In this document: positions 18,798 through 27,909 of the stretch, one piece after another
How positions within the stretch are numbered: position 1 is the first letter of the stretch
How the letters are laid out: every line of letters starts with the position of its first letter
Assembly: GCA_913047795.1 (NCBI GenBank)
Contig: CAJWTS010000016.1
Location: 1 to 56,197 of the forward strand
From: an uncultured Verrucomicrobiota bacterium
GTDB lineage: Bacteria > Verrucomicrobiota > Kiritimatiellia > CAJWTS01
Length of the DNA: 56,197 nt
Direction: 5' to 3'
Notes under the pieces: generated by a model
The model's database searches: none
Told to the model about the DNA's origin: nothing
What the model saw: only the letters and a program-made list of their open reading frames with translations
Translations under genes and position numbers: made by a program

Positions 18798-20921
18798 ATG
18801 GCTGAAGAACAGCAATCAACCCATTTCCTTGATTATTGGCGGGTCCTCCGCTCGCGCAAGGAGATCCTTATCGCAATCGCGCTCCTGATCGTGATTGCGG
18901 GTGTCCTGATCACCCTGTTCGTCATGCCCAAGGTATATATGGCCTCCACGCGGATCGCCGTGGAAGAAAGCCAGCCCGATCTGGATGTCTTCACTGCCCA
19001 GCGCTACCAGGGTATGCAGTATTTCGTCTATCTCAAGACGCAGTTCGAAATCATTCAATCGGATAAGATTCTCTACGATGTGATCAGTAACCTTGACCTC
19101 GAGCGGCGGTTCGCGGAAGCCTACGGCTATACGGGGCGCGAGGATATCCTGCGACGAACGCTGGAGCGAGTGCGGAACTGCGTATCCGTGCAGCAGTACC
19201 GCGATACCAATCTGATCGAGATTCGGACGTATATAAGTAGGCCCGAGGATGAAGCCAACGAGCTTTGTGCGCAGGTTGCCAATGAAATTGCCGAGGTCTT
19301 TCGCCGACAGCGTGGAGACGTTCAGCGTGGCCGTGTTGAAAAAGCCCTGGCAGTCCTCTATCGCGAGCAGCTAACCCAGGAGGCAAAGGTCAAGGAGCTT
19401 GAGGCCCAGGCGTCGAAATTCAAACGCGAGGCACTCATCCTCGGTAACGTCGACGCTCTGGATTCGATCGGAAATATTGAGCACCTGAGCATCCGCATGT
19501 TGTTGGTGAAGAAGACCGAAAAACTTACCGACGCGACCGCTGCGGAGGTCCGCAATGAGGCGGTCAGGGAGTTGGCGAATGAGAAACTGCTGGCCGCGAC
19601 CGAGTTTATCTATGGCGATACGCCATTGGTCAGATTGCGCACAGAGCGAAATGGATACCAAGCCGAATTGCAGGAGATGTTGCAGACACTGGGGTCCCGC
19701 AATCCACAGGTGCTGAGCCTGCAGAAAAAGATATCCGAACTTGACCGCCAGCTTGAACGCGGCCTGAGCGGCTTTCGTACAGGACTCGACCTTGACGCGC
19801 GTACCGCACGCGCCCAGGTGGACGCGATCGACGACGAGATTAAGCGCGTGCGCGCCGAAACGGTCAATCAGGCCACGACGAGTCGGGCCGAGTATAGGAA
19901 CCTGGAGCGGATTCTCGATCGTGAACGTCGCGTCGCGGAGGTGCTGAAGTTGCGCTGGATCGAAGAGAAAATTGAACTCGCAATACCGCGCACGACGGTT
20001 GAAGTCATTGACCGCGCCGTTGCCCCGCCGATCACGGCGCCGTCGAGTCCGAGCCTGATGTTGAATCTTATCGTTAGCGTCTTTCTGGGACTTGGTTGCG
20101 GCGTCGGTGTGGCCTTCTTCATGGAGTACGTGGATACAACGATCAAGACGGTCGAGGATATCGAGCGGTTTATCGGCACGCGAGTGGTCGGGATTATTCC
20201 GCAGCGCGTATTACCCCTAATGGAAGAGGGGCCCGAGAGTCCGCACGCGGAGGCCTATCGTGTGTTGCGGACGAACCTCAAGTTCGCGGCACGTGACATC
20301 GAATGCAAGACGCTGTGTGTTACGAGTGGAAGCGTTGGGGAAGGCAAGTCCTTGACGACCGCTAACCTGGCGTACGTATCCGCCGTTCTGGGGGACCGCG
20401 TCTTGATCGTGGACTCCGATCTCCGTCGTCCGCGACAGGATAAGATATTTGGCATTTCGAACAAGATTGGGCTGGCCAATGTTCTTCTGGGCGAAATGGA
20501 TCTCTCCGATGTTATTCGCCCGACGGAGGTCGGCAATCTTTCAATCGTTACCAGTGGACGCATTCCCCAATCGGCTCAGGGCATCCTCGACAATTCGCGA
20601 ACGCGAGAGTTGATTGAGACCGTGCGCGATGATTTCGATCTTGTGATTCTAGATTCGCCGCCCCTGATGGGTGTCAGCGACGCGTCGGTGCTGGTTAGCG
20701 AGGCGGATGGAACCCTCTTGGTGATTCAGTACCATAAATACCCTCGTTCCGTGTCGACGCGGGCGAAGGGCATGATCGACAATGTCGGAGGAAACCTGCT
20801 TGGCGTCGCGCTCAATAACATCAATATCGCACGGGATTCCTACTACTATTACTATTACCACACGTACTATTCGGCCTATAACAATCCCGACGCTATCGAT
20901 GCCGAAGCGGTGAATACGTAA
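18798..20921 (+). CDS. polysaccharide co-polymerase / BY-kinase (Wzz-Wzc type)
   Basis: An inner-membrane chain-length regulator and tyrosine autokinase of the Wzc/Etk/CpsCD type. A first transmembrane segment lies near residues 20-45. The periplasmic Wzz part has long coiled-coil helices, a second transmembrane segment sits near 415-440, and a cytoplasmic kinase domain follows. The kinase shows Walker A (G-S-V-G-E-G-K-S near 510), Walker A' (V-D-S-D-L-R-R-P) and Walker B (V-I-L-D-S-P-P). The tail carries a tyrosine cluster, six consecutive Tyr plus several more, the usual autophosphorylation site. The frame is open from a GTG at 18756, but the ATG at 18798 gives a normal N-terminus; neither has a good ribosome site. 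It is followed after one base by the Wza-like gene. Confidence 0.9.
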   Translation: MAEEQQSTHFLDYWRVLRSRKEILIAIALLIVIAGVLITLFVMPKVYMASTRIAVEESQPDLDVFTAQRYQGMQYFVYLKTQFEIIQSDKILYDVISNLDLERRFAEAYGYTGREDILRRTLERVRNCVSVQQYRDTNLIEIRTYISRPEDEANELCAQVANEIAEVFRRQRGDVQRGRVEKALAVLYREQLTQEAKVKELEAQASKFKREALILGNVDALDSIGNIEHLSIRMLLVKKTEKLTDATAAEVRNEAVRELANEKLLAATEFIYGDTPLVRLRTERNGYQAELQEMLQTLGSRNPQVLSLQKKISELDRQLERGLSGFRTGLDLDARTARAQVDAIDDEIKRVRAETVNQATTSRAEYRNLERILDRERRVAEVLKLRWIEEKIELAIPRTTVEVIDRAVAPPITAPSSPSLMLNLIVSVFLGLGCGVGVAFFMEYVDTTIKTVEDIERFIGTRVVGIIPQRVLPLMEEGPESPHAEAYRVLRTNLKFAARDIECKTLCVTSGSVGEGKSLTTANLAYVSAVLGDRVLIVDSDLRRPRQDKIFGISNKIGLANVLLGEMDLSDVIRPTEVGNLSIVTSGRIPQSAQGILDNSRTRELIETVRDDFDLVILDSPPLMGVSDASVLVSEADGTLLVIQYHKYPRSVSTRAKGMIDNVGGNLLGVALNNINIARDSYYYYYYHTYYSAYNNPDAIDAEAVNT

Positions 20922-20922
20922 G

Positions 20923-21648
20923 ATGAAGACAGGCCGAACATGCGGCGGATTGACCTTCCTCTTCGCGACGCTATCACTCGCGAGCTCCGTGTTCGCATCG
21001 TATCGCGCATCCCCTGCGACGGCCTACCGACCGGACGTCTCGAAACTCGTGATCGGGGCGCTCAGTGGTTCAGCGGTGGTGTCCCCGGCGAATACCTACG
21101 TTGCACCGCCGCCGCCGCCGTCACCCGTGCAAGACGGGATGAAAACCCAGCCGCCGCCCCGTAGGTTGGAACCGTCAGATCAGATCTCGATCTCGCTGCA
21201 TGTGTCGGCTTCGGACTCGGGGCGAATTGAGGATGTCATCGATGAGCTGGGTTTCGTGAATTTGCCACTTCTGAATAAGATTAAACTTGGCGGCCTGACG
21301 ACGACCGAGGCCGAGGACTTTATTGAGAAGCGCTATGTTGAAGAGAAGTTTTATCGATTCATTAACGTGGCCGTCGTGGCGACCGCGCGCAGCTATTATA
21401 TCGAGGGGCACGTCTTGCGTCCGGGGAAGTATGAGCTGTCGCCGGGACTGACGGTGTCTCAGGCGATCGCGGCAACGGGGGGGATGACGTCGTTCGGGAA
21501 CGAAAAGAAGATCAGGCTGATCCGGCGCGGAAGGGATGGGAGGATCGGGGAGATCAAGATCCACCTCCCGCGTATTCGGGAAACGAGGAATCCGGATCTA
21601 CAGTTGGAGTCGGGTGACGTGTTGAAGGTTCCGCGCAAGCTTTGGTGA
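20923..21648 (+). CDS. Wza-like polysaccharide export protein
   Basis: A 241-residue secreted protein with an N-terminal signal peptide (about residues 1-28) but no lipobox cysteine. A proline-rich linker leads into the polysaccharide export domain (R-R-L-E-P-S-D-Q-I-S-I onwards, about residues 80-160). An SLBB-type domain then contains G-x-V-x-x-P-G-x-Y-x-L-x-P-G-L-T-V-x-x-A-I-A-A-x-G-G-M. The length is shorter than E. coli Wza, which also carries extra SLBB domains and a C-terminal transmembrane helix, so this one probably pairs with the beta-barrel protein for outer-membrane passage. It is tightly linked to the BY-kinase gene upstream and the unknown gene downstream (TGAGATG junction). Confidence 0.85.
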   Translation: MKTGRTCGGLTFLFATLSLASSVFASYRASPATAYRPDVSKLVIGALSGSAVVSPANTYVAPPPPPSPVQDGMKTQPPPRRLEPSDQISISLHVSASDSGRIEDVIDELGFVNLPLLNKIKLGGLTTTEAEDFIEKRYVEEKFYRFINVAVVATARSYYIEGHVLRPGKYELSPGLTVSQAIAATGGMTSFGNEKKIRLIRRGRDGRIGEIKIHLPRIRETRNPDLQLESGDVLKVPRKLW

Positions 21649-21649
21649 G

Positions 21650-22240
21650 ATGCGGATCGGCATTAGGCTTCTCGCGCTAAACGCCATTTTTGCGTGCACG
21701 CTCCATGCGGATTCTCGGGAGCAACCGAATGCGTTAACAACGGCTGCTTCGGTCGCGGTCGGACAGGCGATTCGGTCGGAGGCGTCCGCGCGTTCGATCA
21801 CCGAAATCGCAAGCGTGGCGATCGTAAATGCGCACGCATCTCTGGCCGATTCGTTGACCCGACTGCGGATTGCCCGTGAAGCAGGTGAGGCCGACATCAT
21901 GAAACGTGCGCAGATGGAATTCCGTGTCGTGTCTCGCAGTGTCGCGGAGGCCGATGCCGAGATGCGCCGGATTCAGGCTTGGTTGGGGGAAAGTGGCGAT
22001 CTGCTGGCGGAGGCTGAAGAGGCCGCCGCGGCCGCCGGGGCGGCTGTTTCCATACGAGCGGCTGAACGTGCCGTCGCCAAGGTGTCGAAACGGGCGGAGT
22101 CAATCGAGGGCCTGGTGTCGCGTATCCGAAAATCGACCCAGGTGTTGAAACAGACCTGGCTTATTGTGAGGCCGACGGAGTCTAAGCCGTCGGACGTGAC
22201 CGCGACGATATCCCGGGTTCCAGCATTGAAGGACAATTGA
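21650..22240 (+). CDS. secreted Ala-rich helical protein of exopolysaccharide locus, unknown function
   Basis: A 196-residue protein I do not recognise. The first about 22 residues form a signal peptide ending near H-A-D-S. The remainder is Ala/Glu/Arg-rich and predicted helical with heptad-like spacing (about residues 45-165), followed by a short proline/serine tail. It begins two bases after the Wza-like stop and ends five bases before the next gene, so it is very probably cotranslated with the export machinery. A periplasmic scaffold or adaptor role is plausible but not shown. No cysteine pair and no catalytic motif were seen. Confidence 0.65.
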   Translation: MRIGIRLLALNAIFACTLHADSREQPNALTTAASVAVGQAIRSEASARSITEIASVAIVNAHASLADSLTRLRIAREAGEADIMKRAQMEFRVVSRSVAEADAEMRRIQAWLGESGDLLAEAEEAAAAAGAAVSIRAAERAVAKVSKRAESIEGLVSRIRKSTQVLKQTWLIVRPTESKPSDVTATISRVPALKDN

Positions 22241-22244
22241 CGGC

Positions 22245-22847
22245 ATGGTTGAAAAAAGCGAGTCGCGTATCCTGCGCTTGGGCGGGTTCGTGCTGTTTCT
22301 CGCATCGATTGCCGCCTGCCTCTACGCGATCTGCGCGGAAATAGGGAACGCAAGTTACGCTTGGGCTAAGTTCGGCTCGGCGCGTCTTGATCTGGATCGG
22401 AGCATGCGGCTCTGTGATCGCGCGTGGCGATTCTATCCGAGGAATTACTTCACCTGTAGTTATGCCGCGGAGGCGACCTTCCATGCGCCGTCTGGCAATG
22501 CGACCGAGAAAGAGAAGAACCTCGTTCGCTCGAAGCGATGGGCCCTGCGCGGTATACGCCTGAACCGCTATAGCCGGCCGCTGAATTTGCGCTGGGTCGC
22601 GCATCTCGGTCGAGAGGACCTGTCGCTCGCGATCAGGCATATGCGTCAGTACCTGGAACTGAATTTCTGGCATCCGTACAACCATGTCGTCATGGCCGAA
22701 TTTCATGCGGAGGCGGGCGATTTCGATCGGGCGGACCAGTCGATGTATTGGGCGGAGGGGTCTGAATATCAGCGTAGGGGTTGGCGCCAGGTCAACCGTG
22801 CGAAGCACCGCTATCTAGAAAATCTCCCCGCGTCTTCCGCGCCCTGA
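22245..22847 (+). CDS. membrane-anchored TPR-like protein of exopolysaccharide locus, unknown function
   Basis: A 200-residue protein with one N-terminal transmembrane segment (about residues 13-34) and a helical remainder. The spacing of Ala, Leu, Tyr and Trp resembles degenerate tetratricopeptide repeats, as in the C-terminal part of some O-antigen-ligase-associated proteins. It follows the coiled-coil gene by four bases and closes the cassette. Its last 56 bases overlap in antisense the 3' end of the convergent GT-C-like gene. I do not recognise a named family. Confidence 0.65.
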   Translation: MVEKSESRILRLGGFVLFLASIAACLYAICAEIGNASYAWAKFGSARLDLDRSMRLCDRAWRFYPRNYFTCSYAAEATFHAPSGNATEKEKNLVRSKRWALRGIRLNRYSRPLNLRWVAHLGREDLSLAIRHMRQYLELNFWHPYNHVVMAEFHAEAGDFDRADQSMYWAEGSEYQRRGWRQVNRAKHRYLENLPASSAP

Positions 22848-24960
22848 CGAATCCAGCCACGGCCATCAGTGCGATCAGGCTGACCGCCACGCCCGCCATG
22901 TCGGCGGTCGTGCGTCCGTAATACAACTCGACTTTCGACTCGTTGGGGTAGACCAGCATGAAGCCGGGGGTCACCGGGTAGATTCTCTCGGCGCCGCGAA
23001 CCTTCCAATTCGGAAAGTAGGAGACCGCGATGATGTGCGGGGCGCCTATTGCGGCGGTCGTGAACTGAATACGCCGGGCCGTGATCTTTTCGGAGAGGAT
23101 ACCCGCTGGCGGTCGTATGTTGGTTGCGGCACCAAGCGGATTGTCTCTCCCGGAGTTGATAATCGTCACCCAGTCATCGAACTCCGATGCGCTGAAGGTT
23201 GTGCCCATCTCGGGAGACACGGCATCGTGAAATGCAAACGGCTGATCCATCCCCGCACCGGCCGTCATCCAGTCCATGGCCCTGGGGATCCATGTGCCCC
23301 GCCGAATGGCACCGCGGTCCAGGCGAACCCCAATCGGTCGCAATGCGGGTATGCGCACATAGCGTCCGTCATGGCTTGTGTTCTCAAACAATTGCCATTC
23401 GCGTGACTGGTCGAGCAGGAACCAATCGGGGGATGCACGCATAGACGCCTGGGTTCGCGTCGAGCGGGCGATGAAGTGCTTGACGTTGAGCATTGTCAGA
23501 TGTCGCGAGGCATGCTCGAAATTGAACTGACCGTGCGGAACCAGAGTCGGAAGCCCGGCGCAAGCGTCCGAGTCTTCGCACTGAACGTGGTAGGCGAACA
23601 GGGAGCCGATTGCCGAGTTTACGATTCCACCCTCGATGATCGGCTTGCCGATCAAGTGGGGCGCCAATTCGAAGACCCGCGTGGATCCCAACGAATCGTT
23701 GTGGGGATGGAGATCGTTGGCCAGGCGACCGGGTGTGCCCCGCAAGGGAAGCAGGAGGTCGCGGACCACGCCATAGTTGCGCTTGTTTTCGAGACCCTCG
23801 TAATTCCAGCGTGTCCAGAACGTAATGGGGTGATAGGTGGTGTCGATGCTGATCAGAATGGTCAGGAGTACAGCCGTGACCAGTAAGGGGCGCGCACGCA
23901 TGCGACAGGCGATCAGTCCGAGGCCGGTGGCCGCAAGGGCAACAAGTGCGTACCAGACAAATGGCCAGAGCCGCACATTTACGAAGACGGGATAGATTTC
24001 GTATCCGACGTAGAAGAGCAACGTGGATACAAACAGCATCCAAAACAAGAGCGCCGGCGGGCGAATACCTTGTCGGATACCGAGAACGAGTCCAATCGCC
24101 GCCGGGACAAGCAGCCAGGGCGCCTCGCGCGGAAGGGAGGCGAGCAGGTCAACATCCCAATTGGATCCGAACATGACGGCGTAGCCGTTCTTGGCTACAA
24201 GCGGGATGAGCCACCAGCCCATTACCGCCGCCGCGATCGCACCTTCTATGATGAGGACCCTGAGTGCGGGCCGCAACTGCCGGCGCCCGCCGAGGAGAGG
24301 GTAACTGGCCAGCGAGAGGACGGCGACGACGCTGGTGAAGAAATGTGAACTCAAGAGCAGGACCAGGAGCCCCACCGTGCGGACTCGTGGGGCGCCGTCA
24401 TCCATGTCGCGACAGGCGCTGGCTATGAAAAGCAACATGAGCGGAAAGCTGAACGAGTTGGCGATCATGCCCGTGAGGTTGCTGTAGACATTGACGCCCC
24501 ACATCGTGTGGATGGAGTCAGGTACGAACAGAACAAGCATCATTCCCGCGGCATTCAATATCGGTACGGGTCGGGGCATGCGATGGATGCGCATCGCGGC
24601 ATAAGCTGCGGCCGGCAAGAGATATGTGCCGCTGACGCTGACAAGTTTGAACGCGACGTTGAACGGTAGAATGAGGTCCAGCAGGACAATCAAAAGATAG
24701 GGCAGGCAGAAGTAATATTGGAAGAGGGGAAATCCGCACCACCACCCGTCGGCCCAGCCGACGACGCCTTGGCCGCTGGCAAGCATTTGTTTCAGTTGCG
24801 ACGCAAGGTAATTGTGGGCGGGCGTGTCACCGCCCACGGCAGTGGTGTCCATCAGCAGGTATGCCGGCGGCATCAGGTGCGCCGTATATGCTGCGAGCAC
24901 AATAAGAATCAGCAGCTCGAACGCCGTCTGTATTCGGTCTTGATCGGTCGGGTTGCTCAC
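22792..24960 (-). CDS. multispanning GT-C-like membrane protein (PTPS-related domain)
   Basis: A 722-residue protein with about ten or more hydrophobic helices in the first two thirds, then a soluble beta-rich domain and a final transmembrane helix near the C-terminus. An early loop contains G-G-D-T-P-A-H-N-Y followed by W-x-x-G-W-W-C-G-F-P-L-F-Q-Y-Y. This resembles the '6-pyruvoyl-tetrahydropterin synthase-related' membrane domain and other GT-C fold proteins with an early acidic loop. Such proteins often act on lipid-linked sugars. The frame is open further upstream, to 25146, but the GTG at 24960 is chosen. It lies just after the upstream gene's stop, has a GGAG site, and leaves out a low-complexity N-terminus. 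It is convergent with the exopolysaccharide cassette. Confidence 0.72.
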   Translation of the reverse strand: MSNPTDQDRIQTAFELLILIVLAAYTAHLMPPAYLLMDTTAVGGDTPAHNYLASQLKQMLASGQGVVGWADGWWCGFPLFQYYFCLPYLLIVLLDLILPFNVAFKLVSVSGTYLLPAAAYAAMRIHRMPRPVPILNAAGMMLVLFVPDSIHTMWGVNVYSNLTGMIANSFSFPLMLLFIASACRDMDDGAPRVRTVGLLVLLLSSHFFTSVVAVLSLASYPLLGGRRQLRPALRVLIIEGAIAAAVMGWWLIPLVAKNGYAVMFGSNWDVDLLASLPREAPWLLVPAAIGLVLGIRQGIRPPALLFWMLFVSTLLFYVGYEIYPVFVNVRLWPFVWYALVALAATGLGLIACRMRARPLLVTAVLLTILISIDTTYHPITFWTRWNYEGLENKRNYGVVRDLLLPLRGTPGRLANDLHPHNDSLGSTRVFELAPHLIGKPIIEGGIVNSAIGSLFAYHVQCEDSDACAGLPTLVPHGQFNFEHASRHLTMLNVKHFIARSTRTQASMRASPDWFLLDQSREWQLFENTSHDGRYVRIPALRPIGVRLDRGAIRRGTWIPRAMDWMTAGAGMDQPFAFHDAVSPEMGTTFSASEFDDWVTIINSGRDNPLGAATNIRPPAGILSEKITARRIQFTTAAIGAPHIIAVSYFPNWKVRGAERIYPVTPGFMLVYPNESKVELYYGRTTADMAGVAVSLIALMAVAGFVRARKTRGDFLDSGASHG

Positions 24961-24967
24961 AGCGTCT

Positions 24968-25759
24968 TCATCTCCGTGGAAAGAACTGGAGTGCAACGAA
25001 GCTGATCGCCAGCAGGACGACCAGGGATTGCCAGAGCCGTGTGTGATGAAACAGCATGCGGGCGCTCCCAGCGACCAACAAGCGAGCTTCGTGGATCGCG
25101 CAGCGCTGGACTTCCGCAGCCCTATACTCGACGAAGACGAGTGCACGCTGTTGGCGCCCCGGCTGCGAATGGATGTTCAGGATCGGGAACCTGAGCTCCG
25201 TCGTTGATCCCGGTGCCAGGCGGAACGGTTGTCGGTTGGGCGCGCAGCGGATCTTGTTCCCGACATGGACGGTGGTAAAGCCCGCACGGGGTTCGTCGGT
25301 CAGGTTCTTGAGGGTCACGGCGAGTTGGGATCGACGTTTGAGCGGCGCGGCAAACGTTTCAATTTCGATTTCCGCGTCGAGCAAGGGCTCGGCCGTATCG
25401 AGTACGGCCGGTCGAATGGCCGAGATCGGTTGCCCGGTATCGGACCGGTAGTTGATGCGTAAGAGAATTGGATAAGCCCCCGGCACGGCGGGTGGTGATC
25501 CAAGCGGGATACGGGCGCGAAATTGCTCGCCTGCCGGGAGGCTCTGCATCGTGGGTGAGGAGTTGCTCACCGTGTTCATCACAGCCGTCACGCCGAGATC
25601 GTCCATGACCTCCCCTCTATTGTTACGGATGTGCATATCGACCTCTACGAGACCTGCATGTAGTCGAACGGTACTGTCGATAGCGGTGCGGTCAGCGGAG
25701 ACTGCCGGCGGAACCACGGCGAGCGCGAGTAGGAGCAGGACTCTTCCATGTGAGGTCAT
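24968..25759 (-). CDS. secreted Ig-like protein with C-terminal membrane anchor
   Basis: A 263-residue protein from the ATG at 25759; an upstream in-frame start at 25795 would add residues before the signal peptide. It has a signal peptide (about 1-22), two beta-sandwich-like regions similar to CARDB/Ig-like modules, and one hydrophobic helix close to the C-terminus ending in R-R. This suggests an exported, membrane-tethered adhesion or scaffold protein. It precedes the GT-C-like gene by seven bases, so the pair is probably an operon acting in envelope glycan assembly. No enzymatic motif was seen. Confidence 0.6.
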   Translation of the reverse strand: MTSHGRVLLLLALAVVPPAVSADRTAIDSTVRLHAGLVEVDMHIRNNRGEVMDDLGVTAVMNTVSNSSPTMQSLPAGEQFRARIPLGSPPAVPGAYPILLRINYRSDTGQPISAIRPAVLDTAEPLLDAEIEIETFAAPLKRRSQLAVTLKNLTDEPRAGFTTVHVGNKIRCAPNRQPFRLAPGSTTELRFPILNIHSQPGRQQRALVFVEYRAAEVQRCAIHEARLLVAGSARMLFHHTRLWQSLVVLLAISFVALQFFPRR

Positions 25760-25851
25760 GGTCCAATCATAGAGAGAATCGAGTGAATCCGGCAAGCGTA
25801 GCGAACGGTGTCGCGTTTGTAGCTGCTCTGTGGCAAATTGTTCCTTGGACC

Positions 25852-26847
25852 ATGAGGGTAAATCTTAGAATACTATGGGCGATTATGGTGGCGGCCGGTG
25901 GCATGGTGCGCGGCGAATCGAACGCGGAGTTGTTCGCCGATCAGGGGCGTTCGCAGGAAAAGCAGTTTCACGGCTATGCGCTCAGGCCGGTGCGAACGGA
26001 GTATGTGCCCGTAACGATGCATGATTCGTTTGCGCGGGTCAGGGGGCCCGGGAGAGCGGATCCGTTTCTCTACGACGAGAAGGACGCCGTAGTCAAGAAG
26101 CCCCGTTCGGGCACCCTCAGTATTGAGACAATGTCTTACCAGCCCGGTCAAGAGGCGCCGTTACCCAGGAAGCCGAAAGATGGGGCACACTCGTTGGGCG
26201 AGGCACTGAAAACCGGTGTGGAACCGGCTTATGATCGTCTGCGTTTCGGAGGGCGGTCCGACGACAGTAAATTTGAGAGGGTGATGCCGGCCGATGTCGA
26301 TGACGCATGGAACGCTGATCCGAGAGTAGGTTTCGACCCCGACGACTTGAACCCATTCGAAGATGAGTACCGGGAGTTGATCCGACTCAACTCGGAAAAG
26401 GACGCGGCGTTCGCCGTACGGAAAGATCGGGCCGTGTCTTTTTTTGAGCCGGGCGCATTAGATGAAGGTAGCGAACGATTTCGCGCGGAGCGTATCCGCG
26501 GCCAAGACCGCGGCCTCAGGGGTTCATCCGATGCGCAGGTGAGAGAGGGAGGTCTCGGTTTGGCGATGCCGAGCAGCCTGCCGGGCCCGACAGCGCAGAG
26601 TGGCCGCGGTGGCATGCGCGAATTGACCGATGAGAGGGGTTGGCTGTCGGGTGCGTCTCGCGGCGCCGAGTCATCCGCCTCACGGCTGTCTTCGGGCGGT
26701 CTTGGCGCGTTGAGTCAACCCGGTACGGCGCGTAGCCTTATCAGGCCGGCCGGCGCAGGCGCCGGGACGGGGGGCATCGATCGGGACCGCGCAATTGCTC
26801 CGCCCCGTTCCACGATGCGCCCCTCCGCTTTGCGCGGTCGCGACTAG
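25852..26847 (+). CDS. secreted low-complexity protein, unknown function
   Basis: A 331-residue protein I do not recognise. From the ATG at 25852 it opens with a signal peptide (about residues 1-22). The frame is open from 25750, but the extra N-terminus lacks signal character. The mature protein is rich in Arg, Asp, Glu, Gly and Ser and has few hydrophobic stretches, so it is probably largely disordered. The last 80 residues are Ser/Gly/Ala/Arg-rich. It is divergent from the Ig-like gene (about 92 bases between the two starts), and both starts are preceded by the same TTGGACC-type sequence. It ends eight bases before the convergent purM stop. Confidence 0.55.
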   Translation: MRVNLRILWAIMVAAGGMVRGESNAELFADQGRSQEKQFHGYALRPVRTEYVPVTMHDSFARVRGPGRADPFLYDEKDAVVKKPRSGTLSIETMSYQPGQEAPLPRKPKDGAHSLGEALKTGVEPAYDRLRFGGRSDDSKFERVMPADVDDAWNADPRVGFDPDDLNPFEDEYRELIRLNSEKDAAFAVRKDRAVSFFEPGALDEGSERFRAERIRGQDRGLRGSSDAQVREGGLGLAMPSSLPGPTAQSGRGGMRELTDERGWLSGASRGAESSASRLSSGGLGALSQPGTARSLIRPAGAGAGTGGIDRDRAIAPPRSTMRPSALRGRD

Positions 26848-26855
26848 CGCGGTAG

Positions 26856-27893
26856 TCAGGCCAGGCGTAACGCGGTCGTTCCGCGTTCCACCGTGCCCAC
26901 GATTCGACCACGGATACGCTGTTTGGTCAGGATACCCAATGCGCGATCGACGTCGGTTCGACCGACGATCACGACATAGCCAATTCCCATATTGAAGACG
27001 CGAAACATCTCTTCGCGATCTACGCGACCTCGTTCCTGGATAAACCGAAAGACCGGCGGCACCTGCCATGCCTCTGGGTCGACGACCGCCGCAAGACCGT
27101 CCGGAAGCACGCGCGGCACATTATCGATCAGGCCGCCGCCGGTGATGTGCGCCATGCCGCGAATCGCTACGCCGCGCTGCATGAGGGTCTGTACCGGGCG
27201 CAAATAGCTGCGATGCACGGCCAGTAGCGTGTCTGCGACCGTCCGCCGGGTTCCAGGAAGCAGGTCATCCGCCCCGAGGCCCGCCCGGTCGAAGATAATC
27301 TTGCGGGCAAGCGAATAGCCGTTGGTGTGTAGCCCGGACGACGGGAGTCCGATCAGGACGTTGCCACGAGCGACACGTTTGCCGGTGACGAGATTGCGGC
27401 GCGGTACGCTTCCCACGACGGTTCCAACCAGGTCGTATTCCCCGCTGGGATAGAGACCCGGCAGCTCCGCCGTTTCTCCGCCGATCAGTGCGCAGTCGTT
27501 AGCGCGGCAGGCTTTGCAGAGACCACGAACGATATCGCGGAAAATCGGGCCTTCGAGTTTCGATACGCCAAGATAGTCGAGGAAGAACAGGGGCCGCGCC
27601 CCGTGCACAAGCACGTCGTTGACGCAGTGATTGACGATATCCTGGCCGACCGTGTCGTGCCGACCTGCGAGATGAGCGACCTTGAGTTTTGTGCCGACGC
27701 TGTCCGTGCTGGAGACCAGAATGTGATCGCGCCCGGGGGAGGCAAACATGCCGCCGAATGATCCGAAGTCCCCGTGGACGCCGGACGTTGCCGTGCGTCG
27801 AATCATGCGTTTGACGTCACGCAGGCTTGTCATCATCTCGTCGATATCTACGCCGGCGGCTGCGTATGCGGATTTCTTCTTGCGCTTGGCCAT
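26856..27893 (-). CDS. purM: phosphoribosylformylglycinamidine cyclo-ligase (AIR synthetase)
   Basis: A 345-residue PurM, which closes the imidazole ring of FGAM to give AIR in purine synthesis. Visible signatures are Y-A-A-A-G-V-D-I-D near the N-terminus, S-T-D-S-V-G-T-K-L-K, N-H-C-V-N-D-V-L-V-x-G-A-x-P-L-F-F-L-D-Y, G-G-E-T-A-E-L-P-G-L-Y and H-I-T-G-G-G-L-x-x-N-x-P-R. Length is normal. The start chosen is the ATG at 27893, just before the conserved N-terminus; the upstream in-frame extension to 27947 overlaps purB and is rejected. It lies 16 bases after purB and is probably cotranscribed with it. Confidence 0.95.
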   Translation of the reverse strand: MAKRKKKSAYAAAGVDIDEMMTSLRDVKRMIRRTATSGVHGDFGSFGGMFASPGRDHILVSSTDSVGTKLKVAHLAGRHDTVGQDIVNHCVNDVLVHGARPLFFLDYLGVSKLEGPIFRDIVRGLCKACRANDCALIGGETAELPGLYPSGEYDLVGTVVGSVPRRNLVTGKRVARGNVLIGLPSSGLHTNGYSLARKIIFDRAGLGADDLLPGTRRTVADTLLAVHRSYLRPVQTLMQRGVAIRGMAHITGGGLIDNVPRVLPDGLAAVVDPEAWQVPPVFRFIQERGRVDREEMFRVFNMGIGYVVIVGRTDVDRALGILTKQRIRGRIVGTVERGTTALRLA

Positions 27894-27909
27894 GCGGATA
27901 TCGTTCTGG

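Noticed and set aside
24961..25146. N-terminal extension of the GT-C-like membrane protein
   Set aside because: Ser-rich, overlaps the Ig-like gene, while a GTG with a ribosome site lies at 24960.
25750..25851. N-terminal extension of the secreted low-complexity protein
   Set aside because: It removes the signal peptide from the N-terminus and overlaps the promoter of the divergent gene.
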